In this document: positions 25,136 through 36,479 of the stretch, piece by piece | Layout: each line of letters opens with the position of its first letter | Numbering within the stretch: the stretch's first letter is position 1 | DNA from: Saururus chinensis | Taxonomy: Eukaryota; Streptophyta; Magnoliopsida; Piperales; Saururaceae | Direction of reading: 5' to 3' | Length of the DNA: 64,000 nucleotides | Assembly: GCA_035235625.1 (NCBI GenBank) | Contig: CP141144.1 | Location: 43,832,014 to 43,896,013 of the forward strand | Notes under the pieces: generated by a model | Told to the model about the DNA's origin: nothing | What the model saw: only the letters and a program-made list of their open reading frames with translations | Databases searched by the model: none | Program-made: the position numbers and the translations under genes

Positions 25136-26394
25136 GTGACCTATGTTGCATATGAGCACGAGCTAATGCACTAATTTGTCCCGGGCCTATATACAAACGT
25201 AGGTCAGATGGGTTAATTATTTATGCAGCATGACTAAAGCTGCATAACCCACTTGCTTTTTGTTGAAGGTCGATTGATCTCCTATTTATCATTATTGTGG
25301 GAAAAGATTAGAAAGAAAGTTTCTTAAATGTGTATACATTATTAAAGTTTTATTTTATTTAATACTTAATCAACAACTTTTGTAGGATTATTGTGGTGTT
25401 AGACATGTATTTTATATATTTTATTCAACTTTCTTAGTCAGTTTCATGATTCTTAAATTTATGGGGTTGTTATGGTGTTGTATGTCTATTTTTGATGCTT
25501 GGGGTTGTTAACGTCTCCTAACCTAGAGAAAATATGCCTATTTTATTCTCCATGATTGTTTATTTTATTTAATACTTAATCAACAACTTTTGTAGAATTA
25601 TTGTGGTGTTAGACATGTATTTTATATGTTTTATTCAACTTTCTTAGCCAGTTGCATGATTCTTAAATTTATGAGATTGTTATGGTGTTGTATGTGTATT
25701 CTTGATGCTTGGGGTTGTTAACGTCTCCTAACCCGAAGAAAATATGCCCAATGCATTCTCCATGATTGTTTAACTTGTGAATTATAGGAGATTATTGAAA
25801 TAATTTTTTGTTACCTATATAACTTGATCCAACTATGGTAACATTAGGATTTGTATATAACCCGATCCGTTCAAGTTAGGGTCATGGCCAACCGAACACA
25901 ACATTACGCAACCCTTTTGGTATGTCTACCTAAAATAGACTAACAAAAACAGACTAAAGATAGCAAAAATGCTTAAAATGACTACATTGATCATCATAAT
26001 GAAACTTTAGAAACTTCAATAATTTACAACATTTATATGTCATGCAAAACCTTTTAAAAGAATTGACAACATAACATCAACAAATTAATAATTCTTTTTA
26101 TATTTTATCAAAAATGATACTCGCTAGTAGAAGGAATTATATATATATTATAAATAGAATGACAATGCATGAATAAATATCATATGACAAAGATATCCAT
26201 CATCAGAAAAAACAAAAGAAATTTGATGATGATATGCGATGAAGGAATGACAAAACTTGACTCCAACAAAGTTATAAATAAAAAAATTAATACAATCAAA
26301 GTAAGAGCAGATTCTGAGATATAAACATTATTAACAATCTAACTTTAAAAGGGTTCTGTTAAGCTTCTTATTAATAAATTTTTTATGATAGAAC
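25136..26394. repeat. Dispersed repeat unit with a 210-bp internal duplication
   Basis: From about 25300 to 26060 the sequence matches 52090-52600 in inverted orientation; both contain a GGTTGNTAANGTCTCCTAAC-type block and TTAGGTAGGAATG/TACCTAAAATAGACTAAC-type blocks. Within it, 25351-25560 is followed by a near copy at 25561-25770. No coding potential is recognised. Confidence 0.6.
25351..25770. repeat. 210-bp tandem duplication
   Basis: Two adjacent copies begin TATTTTATTTAATACTTAAT at 25351 and 25561 and both end near TCTCCATGATTGTTT. They differ at scattered bases, so the duplication is moderately old. Confidence 0.85.
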
Positions 26395-27146
26395 TTAATG
26401 CAAGAGATTTAGGCATACCTGCAGCCATTAGAACCTTCAATGAACTATTTCTGCTAATCCCTTTCTACTAGGGTTGCATCTCGGTTCGGTTCATGTAAGA
26501 ACCGAATTCAGGAACATAACCAAATTTAAGAACTGAAATTCAGGAACTGAACCGACATAGGAACCGAAACCGAATAAAAACCGAATATTTTAATTAAATT
26601 ACTTTAATAAATCAAAATCAGGTAGATATAATATAAAATTACACATTTTTATATAAAATTTTAATTTTTTTCCTTAAAACCGAACCGAACCAGAATTATT
26701 TTAATTAAATTGATTCGGTTTCAGTTCGATTCTGGTTTTTTTTCCTAAAACCGAACCAAACCGAAATTCATTCTTGTTTTTATAAGAACCGAACCGAAAC
26801 CAAAACAGGAACCGAACCGCTAAATTTCGGTTCGGTTTCACCTGGTTCGGTTTGGTTCCTGTTTTTCGGTGCAGCCCTACTTTCTATTAATCTTCTTCAG
26901 AATCACAATGTGTTTTTGGATTAGAATTTGACTGAGAGTAATATCGCTTAAGGCACTGAATTACGATGACTAATGGTGTATTTATAACTAAACTAGGACA
27001 CCATTGTTAAGAACCCTAGAATTCTGACCACAACTTAATAGGTATTTTGACTTGGGCCCATTACCCAGATAGTTTTAAAAGCCCAAAACAGTGTTAATTG
27101 AGAAAGTTGGGGCACTTTATATTTTATTATAAAACAAAGCCCAACA
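26395..27146 (-). repeat. Copia 3' LTR, interrupted by a hAT MITE
   Basis: Without the 411-bp insertion and its 8-bp duplication the LTR is about 333 bp. It matches 30704-31102 through ATAGAACTTAATGCAAGAG and TGTTAAGAACC. The boundary at 27146 (CCCAACA on the plus strand) follows the polypurine tract in element orientation. Confidence 0.85.
26469..26879. mobile_element. hAT-type MITE (411 bp)
   Basis: Ends are TAGGGTTGCATC and the inverse of GGTGCAGCCCTA, flanked by the 8-bp duplications CTTTCTAC (26461-26468) and CTTTCTAT (26880-26887), which differ by one base. The interior is packed with AACCGAACCGAAA and GGTTCGGTT words in both orientations, like subterminal transposase-binding repeats of hAT elements. 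It has no coding capacity. The other LTR of the host copia element shows the empty site. Confidence 0.85.
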
Positions 27147-27639
27147 TTCTCCCACTTGGCACAACTTCTTAAATGAGCCATAGAAAGTATAAAATCTTCC
27201 ACTTGGCTCAATTAAAGTAAATTTGAGAAAAATATTTTAGTTAAAAAATAATCAAGTGGGTAATAGGAAACTTTAAAGTGACTTTCGTATGCACATACAT
27301 TTTTTGAAAAAATAATGCCCTTCGAACTGTATGTGGTAACTTTATATTCTTACAAAATATCATAATCGCATGAATCAAGGCGGTTATGTCCTCATAGGAG
27401 AACATTCCCTTCCATGTATCACAATGCAACTAATTCATTCTATTTGAGTGCTATATGTGGAAAAATATATTTATGAGTGAAGGCATGCTCCCGCTCATTT
27501 TACAAATATTGTCACATACTTAAGTGCATTGAAAAATGAGACACCACGAGAAAAGAAACTGTAACTGCTATGATAAATGAGTAAAGTCCAGAAGTACATA
27601 AACAAAATCAAATACACAATGAGCTAATTAGACCCATAC

Positions 27640-28049
27640 GATCTACATGACTCTTAGACAGAGAAGGGGGTGGGTATGCCTTTAGTCATTGGATTATCAA
27701 CCATAAGCTTAGTACCTATATGCTCAATAACAATTCTCCCTGCTTTAACATGATCCTAAACAACAAGATACTTGATGTTGATGTGCTTACTCTGACATCC
27801 ACTCTTGTTGTGCTCCCCATTTGGTTTCCTCAGACTGAGAAACCCCTGCATAACAGTAGAAGCATGGATTGTAGAACCAGAGTCAATCCACCATGTGTTG
27901 TTATAATGAGAATCAACATAATTAGATTCATAACACACTAAAGACATGAAATTACCTCCTTTCTCTGAAGCCACTTCTGATACTTGGGGAAATCTTTCTT
28001 TATGTGTCCATCTTCTTGTAGAAAAAATATTTGGTTTCCTTAATGACAC
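27640..28049 (-). pseudogene. Copia protease start joined to RNase H end
   Basis: The reverse frame reads TWWIDSGSTIHAS, the active-site start of copia protease (DSGS), and shortly afterwards CQSKHINIKYLVV followed by a stop and HVKAGRIVIEHIGTKLMV, NPMTKG, the C-terminal end of copia RNase H. A single large deletion has removed the rest of protease, the integrase and the reverse transcriptase. Further stops and a frame change follow. It sits just downstream of the gag remnant in element order. Confidence 0.8.
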
Positions 28050-28254
28050 CAGTAGACTTCATTGGCACACCTTTAGCAACTTTCTTCTTTGAAGCACCAT
28101 GATTACTCTTCTTTTATCCTTCATGAGAAACTAGATGGGCACTCTCTAGGTTTTCTTGCTTAAGTCTCCCCTCTTCTTGTACACACATACTCAGAAGGTC
28201 ATTGACTGACCACTGAGTATTATGTGTGTTATAAGAGATCTTGAATGACCCATA

Positions 28255-28839
28255 TTATGCAAGCAGGGAGTTCACAAAAAAGTAGACAAAAAAAGTATCA
28301 TCAATCTTTAATTTCATATTGTTTAACTGATTAGCAATATCACGCGTATGCATGATATGCTCTCTCACTCCTTTGTCATCTGTTAGCCTCATGGATGACA
28401 ACTTGGACATTAAGATGCTGACGAAGGCTTTATTAGAACTCTTGAATTGAGTTTTAATAGCTTTCAAAAGTTCTTGGACTGTAGAGCATTCTGGGATGGA
28501 TCCCCTAATGTTTTTATTTATGTGAGACTTCATAAGCATCATGCTTAAATAGTTAGACCGCTCCCACTTTTCAATAGATGCTACCTTACTTGGCGTACTT
28601 TTTTCCGTAGGAGTGGTGGGTACATCAATAAGAAATGCCAAATCCAAGTCCATGCACCCTAATAGTAAAAGAATATTTTCCTTGCAATCTGTAAAACTGT
28701 CCCCAGACAATAATTGAAGGTACTGATTAGGGTCAAAAATAAAGGATGGATAAATTGCAATAAAAGAATAAATACATGCAAACATTAAAGAGGACAAGAA
28801 ATAATAACATAAGTATGATATAACCAATGCTAAAATCAT
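28255..28839 (-). pseudogene. Copia gag remnant
   Basis: A 194-codon open frame with the features of copia gag of the UBN2 type: WERSNYLSMMLMKSHI, VQELLKAIKTQF and LMSKLSSMRLTDDKGVREHI, then INQLNN-like and LKIDDTFFVYFFVNSL. The N-terminal portion of the frame is hydrophobic and probably not native. Downstream at about 28000-28050 a degenerate zinc-knuckle region (YFFYKKMDT) contains a stop and a frame change, so the polyprotein is broken. Confidence 0.8.
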
Positions 28840-29769
28840 GTAGTAAAATTGTAAACATCCCTTTGGGCAAAGGTTGCAATCTGCATCAAATTTACTAAGC
28901 CGTATAGAAAGAAAATTTCATTTTGTCTCATGATAAGACTAGTGGGTTATAGATAAAACATTACAGAAAAATCCCACACCTTTGGGCCTATGGATTCTCC
29001 CACTGTTAAAATATATAACCCTCCGTCCTATCCTAATTATGTGACGCTAACTACCACCTCCCTTTGGGGCCGAATGATAATCTTTATCACATAATCAAAA
29101 TTTGATGACATCACAATATTAATATGTATGTGAATCTATGCACCCCATGATAGCATTCTATATGATTCATACGTTCACAAATAACTTAGGATGCTTTGAC
29201 CACTCCTAAGTCATCTCAACGGATGTGGGAACTGAATTTGTGCTCATCACCTTTTTAAATAATAAAATAAATGTAATTAATTATCAAACAATCATAAAAA
29301 TATCCATATACAAAATTGATAAGGGCATTAATGTCAATTTTGTCATCAGGCTTTTGGGACTCGGCCAGGGATTCCATAACCACACACCACAATTAAAAAT
29401 ATAGGGTAAAGTCCTTATACAGTCCTTTTAAAAAAAATTGTATAAGTTGGAAGCTATAAACCCCTGAAATAGAAAAAATATACATTTATTCTTCATGACT
29501 GCATCCGCCTCCATACGTGGTCCTTGAATTCCGGTGTTGCTTACAATAGGTATAATCTACACTCTCTCTCTCAAAGTTACATAAGTGGTGTGCTCAACAA
29601 AATTTTAAAAAATTGATCAAACATACGATTGCAATATAATCCCATAGCCGGCTCATAATATTAATAAAGCCTTAATCATGATAATTAAAAAACACATCCA
29701 TAACATACATGCAATCATAACTGTATATAAAGAAATGAAGCCAAAAAGGAAATTTTTAAAAAATCTTTT

Positions 29770-30640
29770 TTTTACCCAGAATTGGGTCAAACCGGGTCAA
29801 CTGACCTAGTTTGTGCATGCGGGTCAATAGTGACCCGTGACGCGGGTCCGTAGCGACCTGCATAGGCGGGTTTGGGGCCGACCCGTGTGGGCGGGTCTGA
29901 TGATGACCTGCTTGCGCGGGTCGTCTTCAACCTCTCGCAATGGCTAGAGGTCTCAGACTCAGCCGACGTTTCTCCCTCTTGCCATCGACCATTGAAGCCT
30001 GCTGGCAACTGAAAGACCAGAAAACACACCGCCCACCGGACGGCAGTGATCTCATACTCGGCGACAAAACAAAGCGTGGTGGCCAGATAAGGCGTTCCAA
30101 AAGTACGCTCTATAAGAGGTTTGGCGACTGAGCGAAGGACGCCGGCAGCCCAGGGGGCCGAAAAACGTTCCGCCCAACAGTAGTGGTTTGATATCCAACC
30201 CCTATTCAAGACAACAACGGCCGGCGATGGCGGATTTAAATATGACAGTAAAGGCTGCCGGAAAACATCTAATGGATATCGCGACTCTGTGCCCAGCAGC
30301 GGCGCCGGCCAGCGCCTAAACACGGTGATGAGGCGGTGTTGGCCAGCGCCAGGCAGGATCATAGACAGGATGGCAGCCGGAATAACCGAAGCTAGCGCTC
30401 TCACAGTGAACAAAAAAATCAGATTTTTAGCCACCGCCAGACTATGCGAATGAATCCTGAGGGCCGGTGCAACGGTCGCCAGCCAAAGCCCAACGCCTGG
30501 TGGTGGCGGCTCTGGCCAGCGCATCTGCTCCGGCTTGTAGTCCTGCGGCTGTCGACAACCGCCCAGTTACAACGACAGAAACAGAGAAGATTGCTACAAC
30601 AATATAAAAAATATTGCAACAACCGTAATGAGAAAATTTA
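29770..30640. other. GC-rich block inside the copia leader
   Basis: An abrupt GC-rich stretch lies between AT-rich flanks, between the 5' LTR and gag. It starts with short irregular repeats of GCGGGTC/GACCCG words at 29770-29930. Long ORFs here (up to 245 codons on the reverse strand) have no recognisable family and overlap in several frames, as expected from composition. It could be leader sequence or captured host DNA. Confidence 0.5.
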
Positions 30641-30703
30641 CAACAGTAAACAAAAACTTTAAATCTTTGTCAGTGCAATAAATAAACCTACTCTGAAGCT
30701 GAT

Positions 30704-31102
30704 TGATAGAACTTAATGCAAGAGATTTAGGCATACCTGTAGCCATTAGAACCTTCAATGAAGCCTTTCTGCTAATCCCTTTTTGCTAATCTTCTGCTAA
30801 TCTTCTCTAAACCACAATGTGTTTTTGGTTTAATATTTGACTGATAGTAATCTCGCTTAAGGCACCAAATGAGGATAATTAATGGTGTATTTATATCTAA
30901 ACCAGGACATCATTGTTAAGAACCTTAAAATCTTGACCGTCCATCAATAGGTTATCCAATGATTCAGATTTGCCACTTAAAACTACTATTTAATAGGTAT
31001 TCTGATTCGGGCCTATTACCCAAACAGTTTTAAAAGCTTAAAACAGTGTCAATTGAGACAGTTAAACCACTTTATGTTTTATTACAAAAACAAAACCTAA
31101 TA
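30704..31102 (-). repeat. Copia 5' LTR
   Basis: 399 bp, matching the 26395-27146 LTR without its MITE. Its plus-strand start TGATAGAAC is preceded by CTCTGAAGCTGATT, a decayed form of the reverse complement of the tRNA-Met primer site. The last two bases read TA instead of CA. It is followed by the TTTTA duplication. Confidence 0.85.
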
Positions 31103-31455
31103 TTTTATAATACCAAAAATATTAAATACTTATATACCTAAATAAGGGTTAAAAAATAGAAAAATACTTGCTGCAGCTCCGCAACTCAGTTACAGTGGCT
31201 AGCACTTCTCAAAACATATGTCCAGCAAAACTCCACAAAAGAATTAACACACAGCATCTGTAATATAGTAAACCCCCTTTTTTGTGCCTGATAAGTTCAC
31301 CTGGACCGGTAATCGGGCTGGTTTATTTAAATAAAACGGCCGTACATGGGCGGACGTAATGAGCCTTACCCCAAGAAAATATAAAAAAAAGCGATTCCAA
31401 AGGGAATATTATACAAACAAAAACTAGTCCAAAGTACTCAGGAGACCAAATTAGT

Positions 31456-32107
31456 TCATATCTTGTTTCGGCAGCTAGGGCAAGAATTCTTGTTCTGCAG
31501 CCATGGCAAAATACAACTGGAATGGAAGAGATGTTCGCATGGCATCTTGTTGACTTCCACCCCTTCCACAAAGCCTTCTGTGCATATAGTACATCCACTC
31601 GAACAGTCTTCACTCATGGCCACTCCTCTCTCCAACGCCTCCACCGCATTCTTTAAAGCCGAGCTAATCATTAACTCGGCCTCCTGAGCCGACTCCATTG
31701 AAGAAAGCTGTTGTAATGCATTTTCATACACCCATATAGTCTCCACCATAAGCGTGACTTGAATCTCTGTGATACTGTTCTGCTTGTTGCCGGCTTGCAC
31801 CGCACCATCCCACACGCCACACACAGCTTCAGTCATTTGACTTTCATTTCGCCGGGAGACCTCCCAAAGCTGCAGATCCTGGAAGATCTTGTCCTCGAGT
31901 TGCTCGTGCTAGAAATAGACTCTGCTTGCTAAAAGCATTGAAGGGGCTCCAAGAGAAGGGGATTATATTCCCCCGTGGAGAGTAAAAGCCCCACCTGTCA
32001 TTGTGTATCAGGCAAAGATGCAGCACAAACTTCACTTTGGCTTCCTTCACTTTTGACGAAGAATCAATGTCGTATATATGCAAGCGATCCACCATGATCT
32101 CCTCCAT
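31456..32107 (-). pseudogene. RING-H2 finger protein, broken copy (copy B)
   Basis: Closest relative of the intact gene at 49690. The N-terminal part begins MEEIMVDRLHIYDIDSSSKV and reaches PFSWSPFNAFSK in one frame. Compared with the intact copy, a net 2-base loss near 31925-31935 shifts the frame, and a CAA-to-TAG change (plus-strand CTA near 31910) adds a stop just after. The second part, from about 31900 to 31456, is open and carries a complete RING-H2: CTIC, X14, [10 protein letters not shown]10, CPSC. A shorter protein starting at an internal ATG (31836, [10 protein letters not shown], 126 residues) could in principle still be made. I treat it as a pseudogene that keeps an intact RING. 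Confidence 0.8.
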
Positions 32108-32494
32108 TGAAGATTGCTTCGCACCAATGAACCAGACTTTCAGATCGAAGATGTACAAAGATCGGAGAAACTGGGTTGCTTGCTGGCTATATATTGAAAG
32201 CTCGAGGCAAAAAGTTTTGACGTAGGAAGAACGCAGAGATGGGAAGACTCAGGCCTGCAGTGAATAAGATGTTTTAGACGTGTATCAGTTATATGAAGTG
32301 GAAAGAAAGTGGCGGTTGGCTACTTGCCTATTTCGATCCATGTTATTAAAATGGAAGTTTCCCTGGATCTCTACTTTAGTAGTAATTTTATTAAGTAATA
32401 AATCAACATAATGTACCTGGTGGCAACAGGCTGATAGGTGGGCTCACTACTCCTTACCATTCTGATTGGCCCATATAAAACGGCCCCGTCCCTC

Positions 32495-32495
<1 letters not shown>

Positions 32496-32549
<54 letters not shown>
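32496..32549. repeat. (TA)n microsatellite
   Basis: Uninterrupted alternating TA of about 54 bases directly left of the foldback element. Confidence 0.95.
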
Positions 32550-32555
<6 letters not shown>

Positions 32556-32729
32556 GTTTATATAAGCTCGGGCTCTATGGCCGTCGAATTTACATCCGGT
32601 AACCCATAATATTCATAGGTTTAAACTCATGAATATTACCTATGAAAATTATGAGCCGCCGGATGTAAATCTGATGGGCAATGAAGCCCGGACTCACGTA
32701 AGCATATATGAGCCCGAGCTTATATAAAC
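32556..32729. mobile_element. Foldback/MITE inserted in TA repeats
   Basis: The terminal inverted repeats GTTTATATAAGCTCGGGCTC (32556-32575) and its exact reverse complement (32710-32729) are 20 bp and perfect. Internal inverted segments (TTTACATCCGG and CCGGATGTAAA, plus TTCATAGG/CCTATGAA) allow almost the whole element to fold. The flanking TA repeats suggest a TA-targeting family, but the duplication cannot be distinguished from the microsatellite. Confidence 0.75.
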
Positions 32730-32734
32730 GGGAC

Positions 32735-32879
<145 letters not shown>

Positions 32880-33374
32880 AGTAAAATGGGGGGCCGGAAT
32901 TTTTTTTTGTTGACTTAGTTGCTCACTATATTAATGATAATGTTAATTAATAATTTAGGATATATAGGTAATTTAGTTTCCCTTTCAAAGACAACTTCTC
33001 TAATAGATCTCTAAAATTGTTCCGGCCTTTCTCTACGTAGATGCTTATTTCAGATGAATTTCCACAAGGGACGCCAACTAAGATTCACTAATGCAAGTCA
33101 TTTATAGAAGGCTAATATAAGAGGATGGGGACTTGGCAGTCAACACCAATGGGTAGAGTCCTTTAAGAATCCACTATTGTATAGAGTCGTGAGGTAAATT
33201 CTATGTTTCTAATGCATTCAGTCTACAATGTAAGGGTATCATCATGCGGGGAGTTTATAATAAACCAGAAATAGGATTATAAAATTGATTATGTTACTGT
33301 TTCCGGTAGCATAGATTATAATCTAAAGTCACATGTACACTTTCCTATGAAAAATATGATTCAATGTCGCAAGT

Positions 33375-33539
33375 CCCTCCATCCTAGATTAATAGCTTCA
33401 TTTGGTAAAAAAAAATGTTCCATATTAATAACTCAAGTTTATTCAATTCAAGTAGTTGGATACTTAAAAAAGTATATCATAAGCTTATTTAAAAATTATT
33501 ATTTTTCTAAATATAACTATTAATATGGGGCAAAGAGAG
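33375..33539. mobile_element. Stowaway-like MITE remnant
   Basis: The left side CCCTCCATCCTAGATTAATA and the reverse complement of the right side (CTCTTTGCCCCATATTAATA) resemble each other and the Stowaway terminus. TA follows the right end. The left target site is not preserved. Confidence 0.45.
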
Positions 33540-33600
33540 TACTTAATTATCAATATAAATAAGGAGTGAACCTCCCGGAGAAGACAAAAACCTTTACTTT

Positions 33601-35919
33601 CACTACAATAAAAAAGACTATAAGTGACACTTATAAGCGTCGCTAAATATGTCAATAAAACACCGGTTGTTATTATTCATTAGCAACACTTAATACAAAG
33701 TGTCACTAATAGTGCAACATTAGCGGCGTTTATCGATGCGTCACTAATTATTTTAGTATTAGCGACGCATAATGATTAATCATCGCTAATAATAAATTAT
33801 TAGCGACACTTTACTAAACGTAGCTAATATAAAAATAATATTTAAAAAATATCTTAATTATTAGCAACACAGAGCAATGAGTGTGCTAATAATTGATTAT
33901 TAGCGACGCTTGATTATGCATCGCTAATATAAAAATATTTTAAAAAATAATAAAAAATAAAATTTTAATACGCATATATAAAGCGTCATTAAGGAAAAAA
34001 TATATTTGTTTAAAAAAATTGTGTATTAGCGACACTTTATGAAGCGTTGCTAATAATTCATAAAATTTAAAAAATAAAAAAAGCTTTTAGCAATGCTTTG
34101 ATAAGCGTCGTTAAAAAATTCAATTTTTTTTTTTTAAAAATTCTATGGTACACGGGATGATTTGAGCGACATCGGAATCCAGTAAAAGTGTCGCATCCAA
34201 TGCTGGTGGGAGGGGGCGAGAGAGGGGGTTGGTGACCGGGAGATAGGGGGACCCGGGGAGAGGAGGTGGGGACCCAGGGGTGCCCCCCCCCCTCTCCCTC
34301 CCACCCCTCCTCTCGTTGAGGGCAAGGGGGAGTAGGAGGGAGGGGGGTTGCGTGCTGCCCCCCCTCTCCCTGGGTTTGACCCCTTTCTCCTTCTCTGTTT
34401 CAAAGGAGAGGGGTGGATCCGGGAGAGGGGGGAGTGGGAGGCAGGCTGGGAAGAGAGGGCCAGATTTAGGGTCCCCACCGAAATCCGACCCCCCCATAGT
34501 CCTAGCCTCCTTCCCGCTCCCCCCTCTCTCCCCCGGATCCACCACCCTTCTCTGAAACAGAGAAGGGGAGAGGGGGGCGGACCTGACGAGAGAGGGGGGG
34601 GGGGAGAACCCGGCGAGAGAGGCGACTGGCGGTAGCACAGGGGAGAGGCCGGGGAGGGGGTTAAATAACCGTGTGGGTAAACCTTTTGCTCGTGTGGGTG
34701 AAAAAAATTTATATTATGCGTCGCTAATATACTAGTTAGTAGTGACACGTAAGGTATGCATTGCTACTACACTAGGCTAGTAGCGACACATACACGTATT
34801 TGTCGCCACTAACTAGTGTAGTGGCGAAATATACCTTATACATCGCTAATAAGATTTTTTTTATTTTAATTTTTTTTAAAATAATTTATAATAAAATTTG
34901 AATTCTCTCTATCTCCCCTCTCTCTCTCTCTTTCCTCTCTATCTCTTCTCTCTCTCCTCACTCAGTCTCTCTCATCTCTTCCTCTCCATCTCTTCTCTCT
35001 CTCTCTTCCTCTCCTCTCTTCCTCTCCATCTCTTCTCTCTCTCCTCGCTCTCTCTCCCCTCTCTCCACTCCTTTCTCTCCTCCTCTCTCTCCCTAAGTTA
35101 GTAGTGACGCAGACTTATATGCGTCGCTTCTAAGAATATTTTTTTAAGATTTTTAAAAATAATTTATAATAATAATTTTAATTCTCTGTCCTCCTCTCTC
35201 TCTTCCTCTCTCTTTCTCTCTCCCCCCCCTCTCTCTCTCTTTGTCTTCCTCTCTCTCTCTCTCTCTCTTCTCTCTTTCTCTCTCTCTCTCTCCTCTCTCT
35301 CTCTTCTCTCTCTCTCCTCAGTCTCTCTCTATCTCTTTTAATTTAAAATTTTTTAAAATAAAAAATAGTAGCGATGCATAATGTATGCATTGCTACTACA
35401 CCTGTGACACATATGCGTCGCTACTAAGAATAATAAAAAAAATAATTTATAATAATAATTTTAATTCTCTCTCTCCTCTCTCTCTTCCTCTCTCTCCTCC
35501 TCTCTCTCCCTCTCTCCTCCCTCCTCTCTCCTCACTCTTTCTCTCTCTTTTAATTTAAAAATTTTTAAAATAAGAAAAACTAGTAGTTATGCGTCACTAC
35601 TACACCCATTAGTAGCGACACATATGTGTTTGCGTCGCTACTACAGTAGGCTAGTAGAGATGCATACACATATGACTACCCTAAGTTAGTAGCGACACAA
35701 ATACGTATGCGTCGCTACTAAGAATTTTTTTTTAAAATTTTAAAAATAATTTTAATTTTCTATCTCTCTTCCTTGCTACTAATATAATGACTATTAGCGA
35801 CGCTTAGTAAAAAGTGTTGTTAATATGTATTTTTTTTGCGAGACTTATTTATACGTCGCAAGTAGTAGTTTTTAGTGACGCTTTTATTTTTGTCGCTAAT
35901 GATACATTTTGTTGTAGTG
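33601..35919. mobile_element. Non-autonomous CACTA element, both ends present (2,319 bp)
   Basis: Starts CACTACAATAAAAAAGACTA and ends TTTTGTTGTAGTG, the inverse CACTACAAC... terminus, with TTT on each side (33598-33600 and 35920-35922). CACTA (En/Spm) elements have exactly this terminus and a 3-bp duplication. The interior has many copies of TTAGCGACGC-type words in both orientations (33640-34110 and 34700-35870), a GC-rich foldback cassette (34190-34660) and CT tracts (34905-35095, 35185-35335, 35465-35550). No transposase is encoded, so it depends on an enzyme from elsewhere. It is the reference copy for the four degraded relatives in this window. Confidence 0.88.
34190..34660. repeat. G/C-rich foldback cassette in CACTA element
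   Basis: Runs of G and C dominate. The arm around 34376-34430 (TTCTCTGTTTCAAAGGAGAG, then GGGTGGATCCGGGAGAG) is answered in inverse at about 34520-34575 (CTCCCCCGGATCCACCACCC, then TTCTCTGAAACAGAGAAGG). Long ORFs on both strands here are compositional. Many G-runs could form quadruplexes. Confidence 0.7.
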
Positions 35920-36062
35920 TTTTGAAGTTTCTGGCATTGGAAATTTATGCAAAATCTTAATATTTTGTGAGAATCAAAATTGTTAATTTTTTTGTATTGG
36001 TCCCTCTGTTGATTCAAAAAGGTTGAATCAATTGCTAGTCACTGTGGTCATTGTCCGGCAAA
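35920..36062. other. Spacer between two CACTA elements
   Basis: 143 bases of ordinary AT-rich sequence separate the complete CACTA element from the next one. No feature is recognised. Confidence 0.5.
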
Positions 36063-36479
36063 CAGTACAACAAACTGTACTATTAGCAACACTTAATGCG
36101 TCGCTAATTATTAGTTATTATAGACGCTAAATAATGTGTCGCTAATATAAATTTTTTTGACAATAATAAAAAACTTATTAGCGATGCTTGTATATGCATT
36201 GTTATTAATAAAAATAATAAAGAATATATTAGTGACTATTACAAAATTGTCAGTAATAAAGAAAAAATTAAAGAATAATCATTAACGACGCTTTAAAAAA
36301 CATGTTGCTAATAAAAAACATATTAAAAAATAATATTGTGTACTCGTGATGATTTTTAAAGCATCCCTAATATGTACAAAATTTTAAAAAAATTATATAT
36401 AAGTCATTAGCAACGCTTTTGAATGCGTCGCTAATGACTTACAAATATTTAAAAAAAATCCTGCATGAAGAGGGATGAC

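Larger units (their letters stand above)
26395..31102 (-). mobile_element. Ty1/copia LTR retrotransposon, internally deleted
   Basis: Two related LTRs (26395-27146 and 30704-31102) in TG...CA or near form are flanked by the duplication TTTTA at 26390-26394 and 31103-31107. On the reverse strand the order is 5' LTR (30704-31102), a degraded primer-binding site next to TGATAGAAC, a 1.9-kb leader, gag (28839-28255), a gag/protease piece, an RNase H tail, a polypurine tract (reverse complement of 27147-27162) and the 3' LTR. Integrase and nearly all of reverse transcriptase are missing. The 3' LTR contains a hAT MITE. The element cannot move on its own. Confidence 0.88.

Noticed and set aside
29787..30524. 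245-codon minus-strand ORF
   Set aside because: It is an overlapping ORF in a GC-rich block of the copia leader, with no recognisable family and open frames on both strands.
34120..34748. Proline/serine-rich ORFs of 170-200 codons
   Set aside because: They are translations of G/C runs in the CACTA cassette, open in several frames at once.
33640..35870. Regularly spaced palindromic repeats resembling a CRISPR array
   Set aside because: Spacing and repeat sequence are irregular, the genome is a plant, and the repeats lie within clear CACTA ends with a 3-bp duplication.
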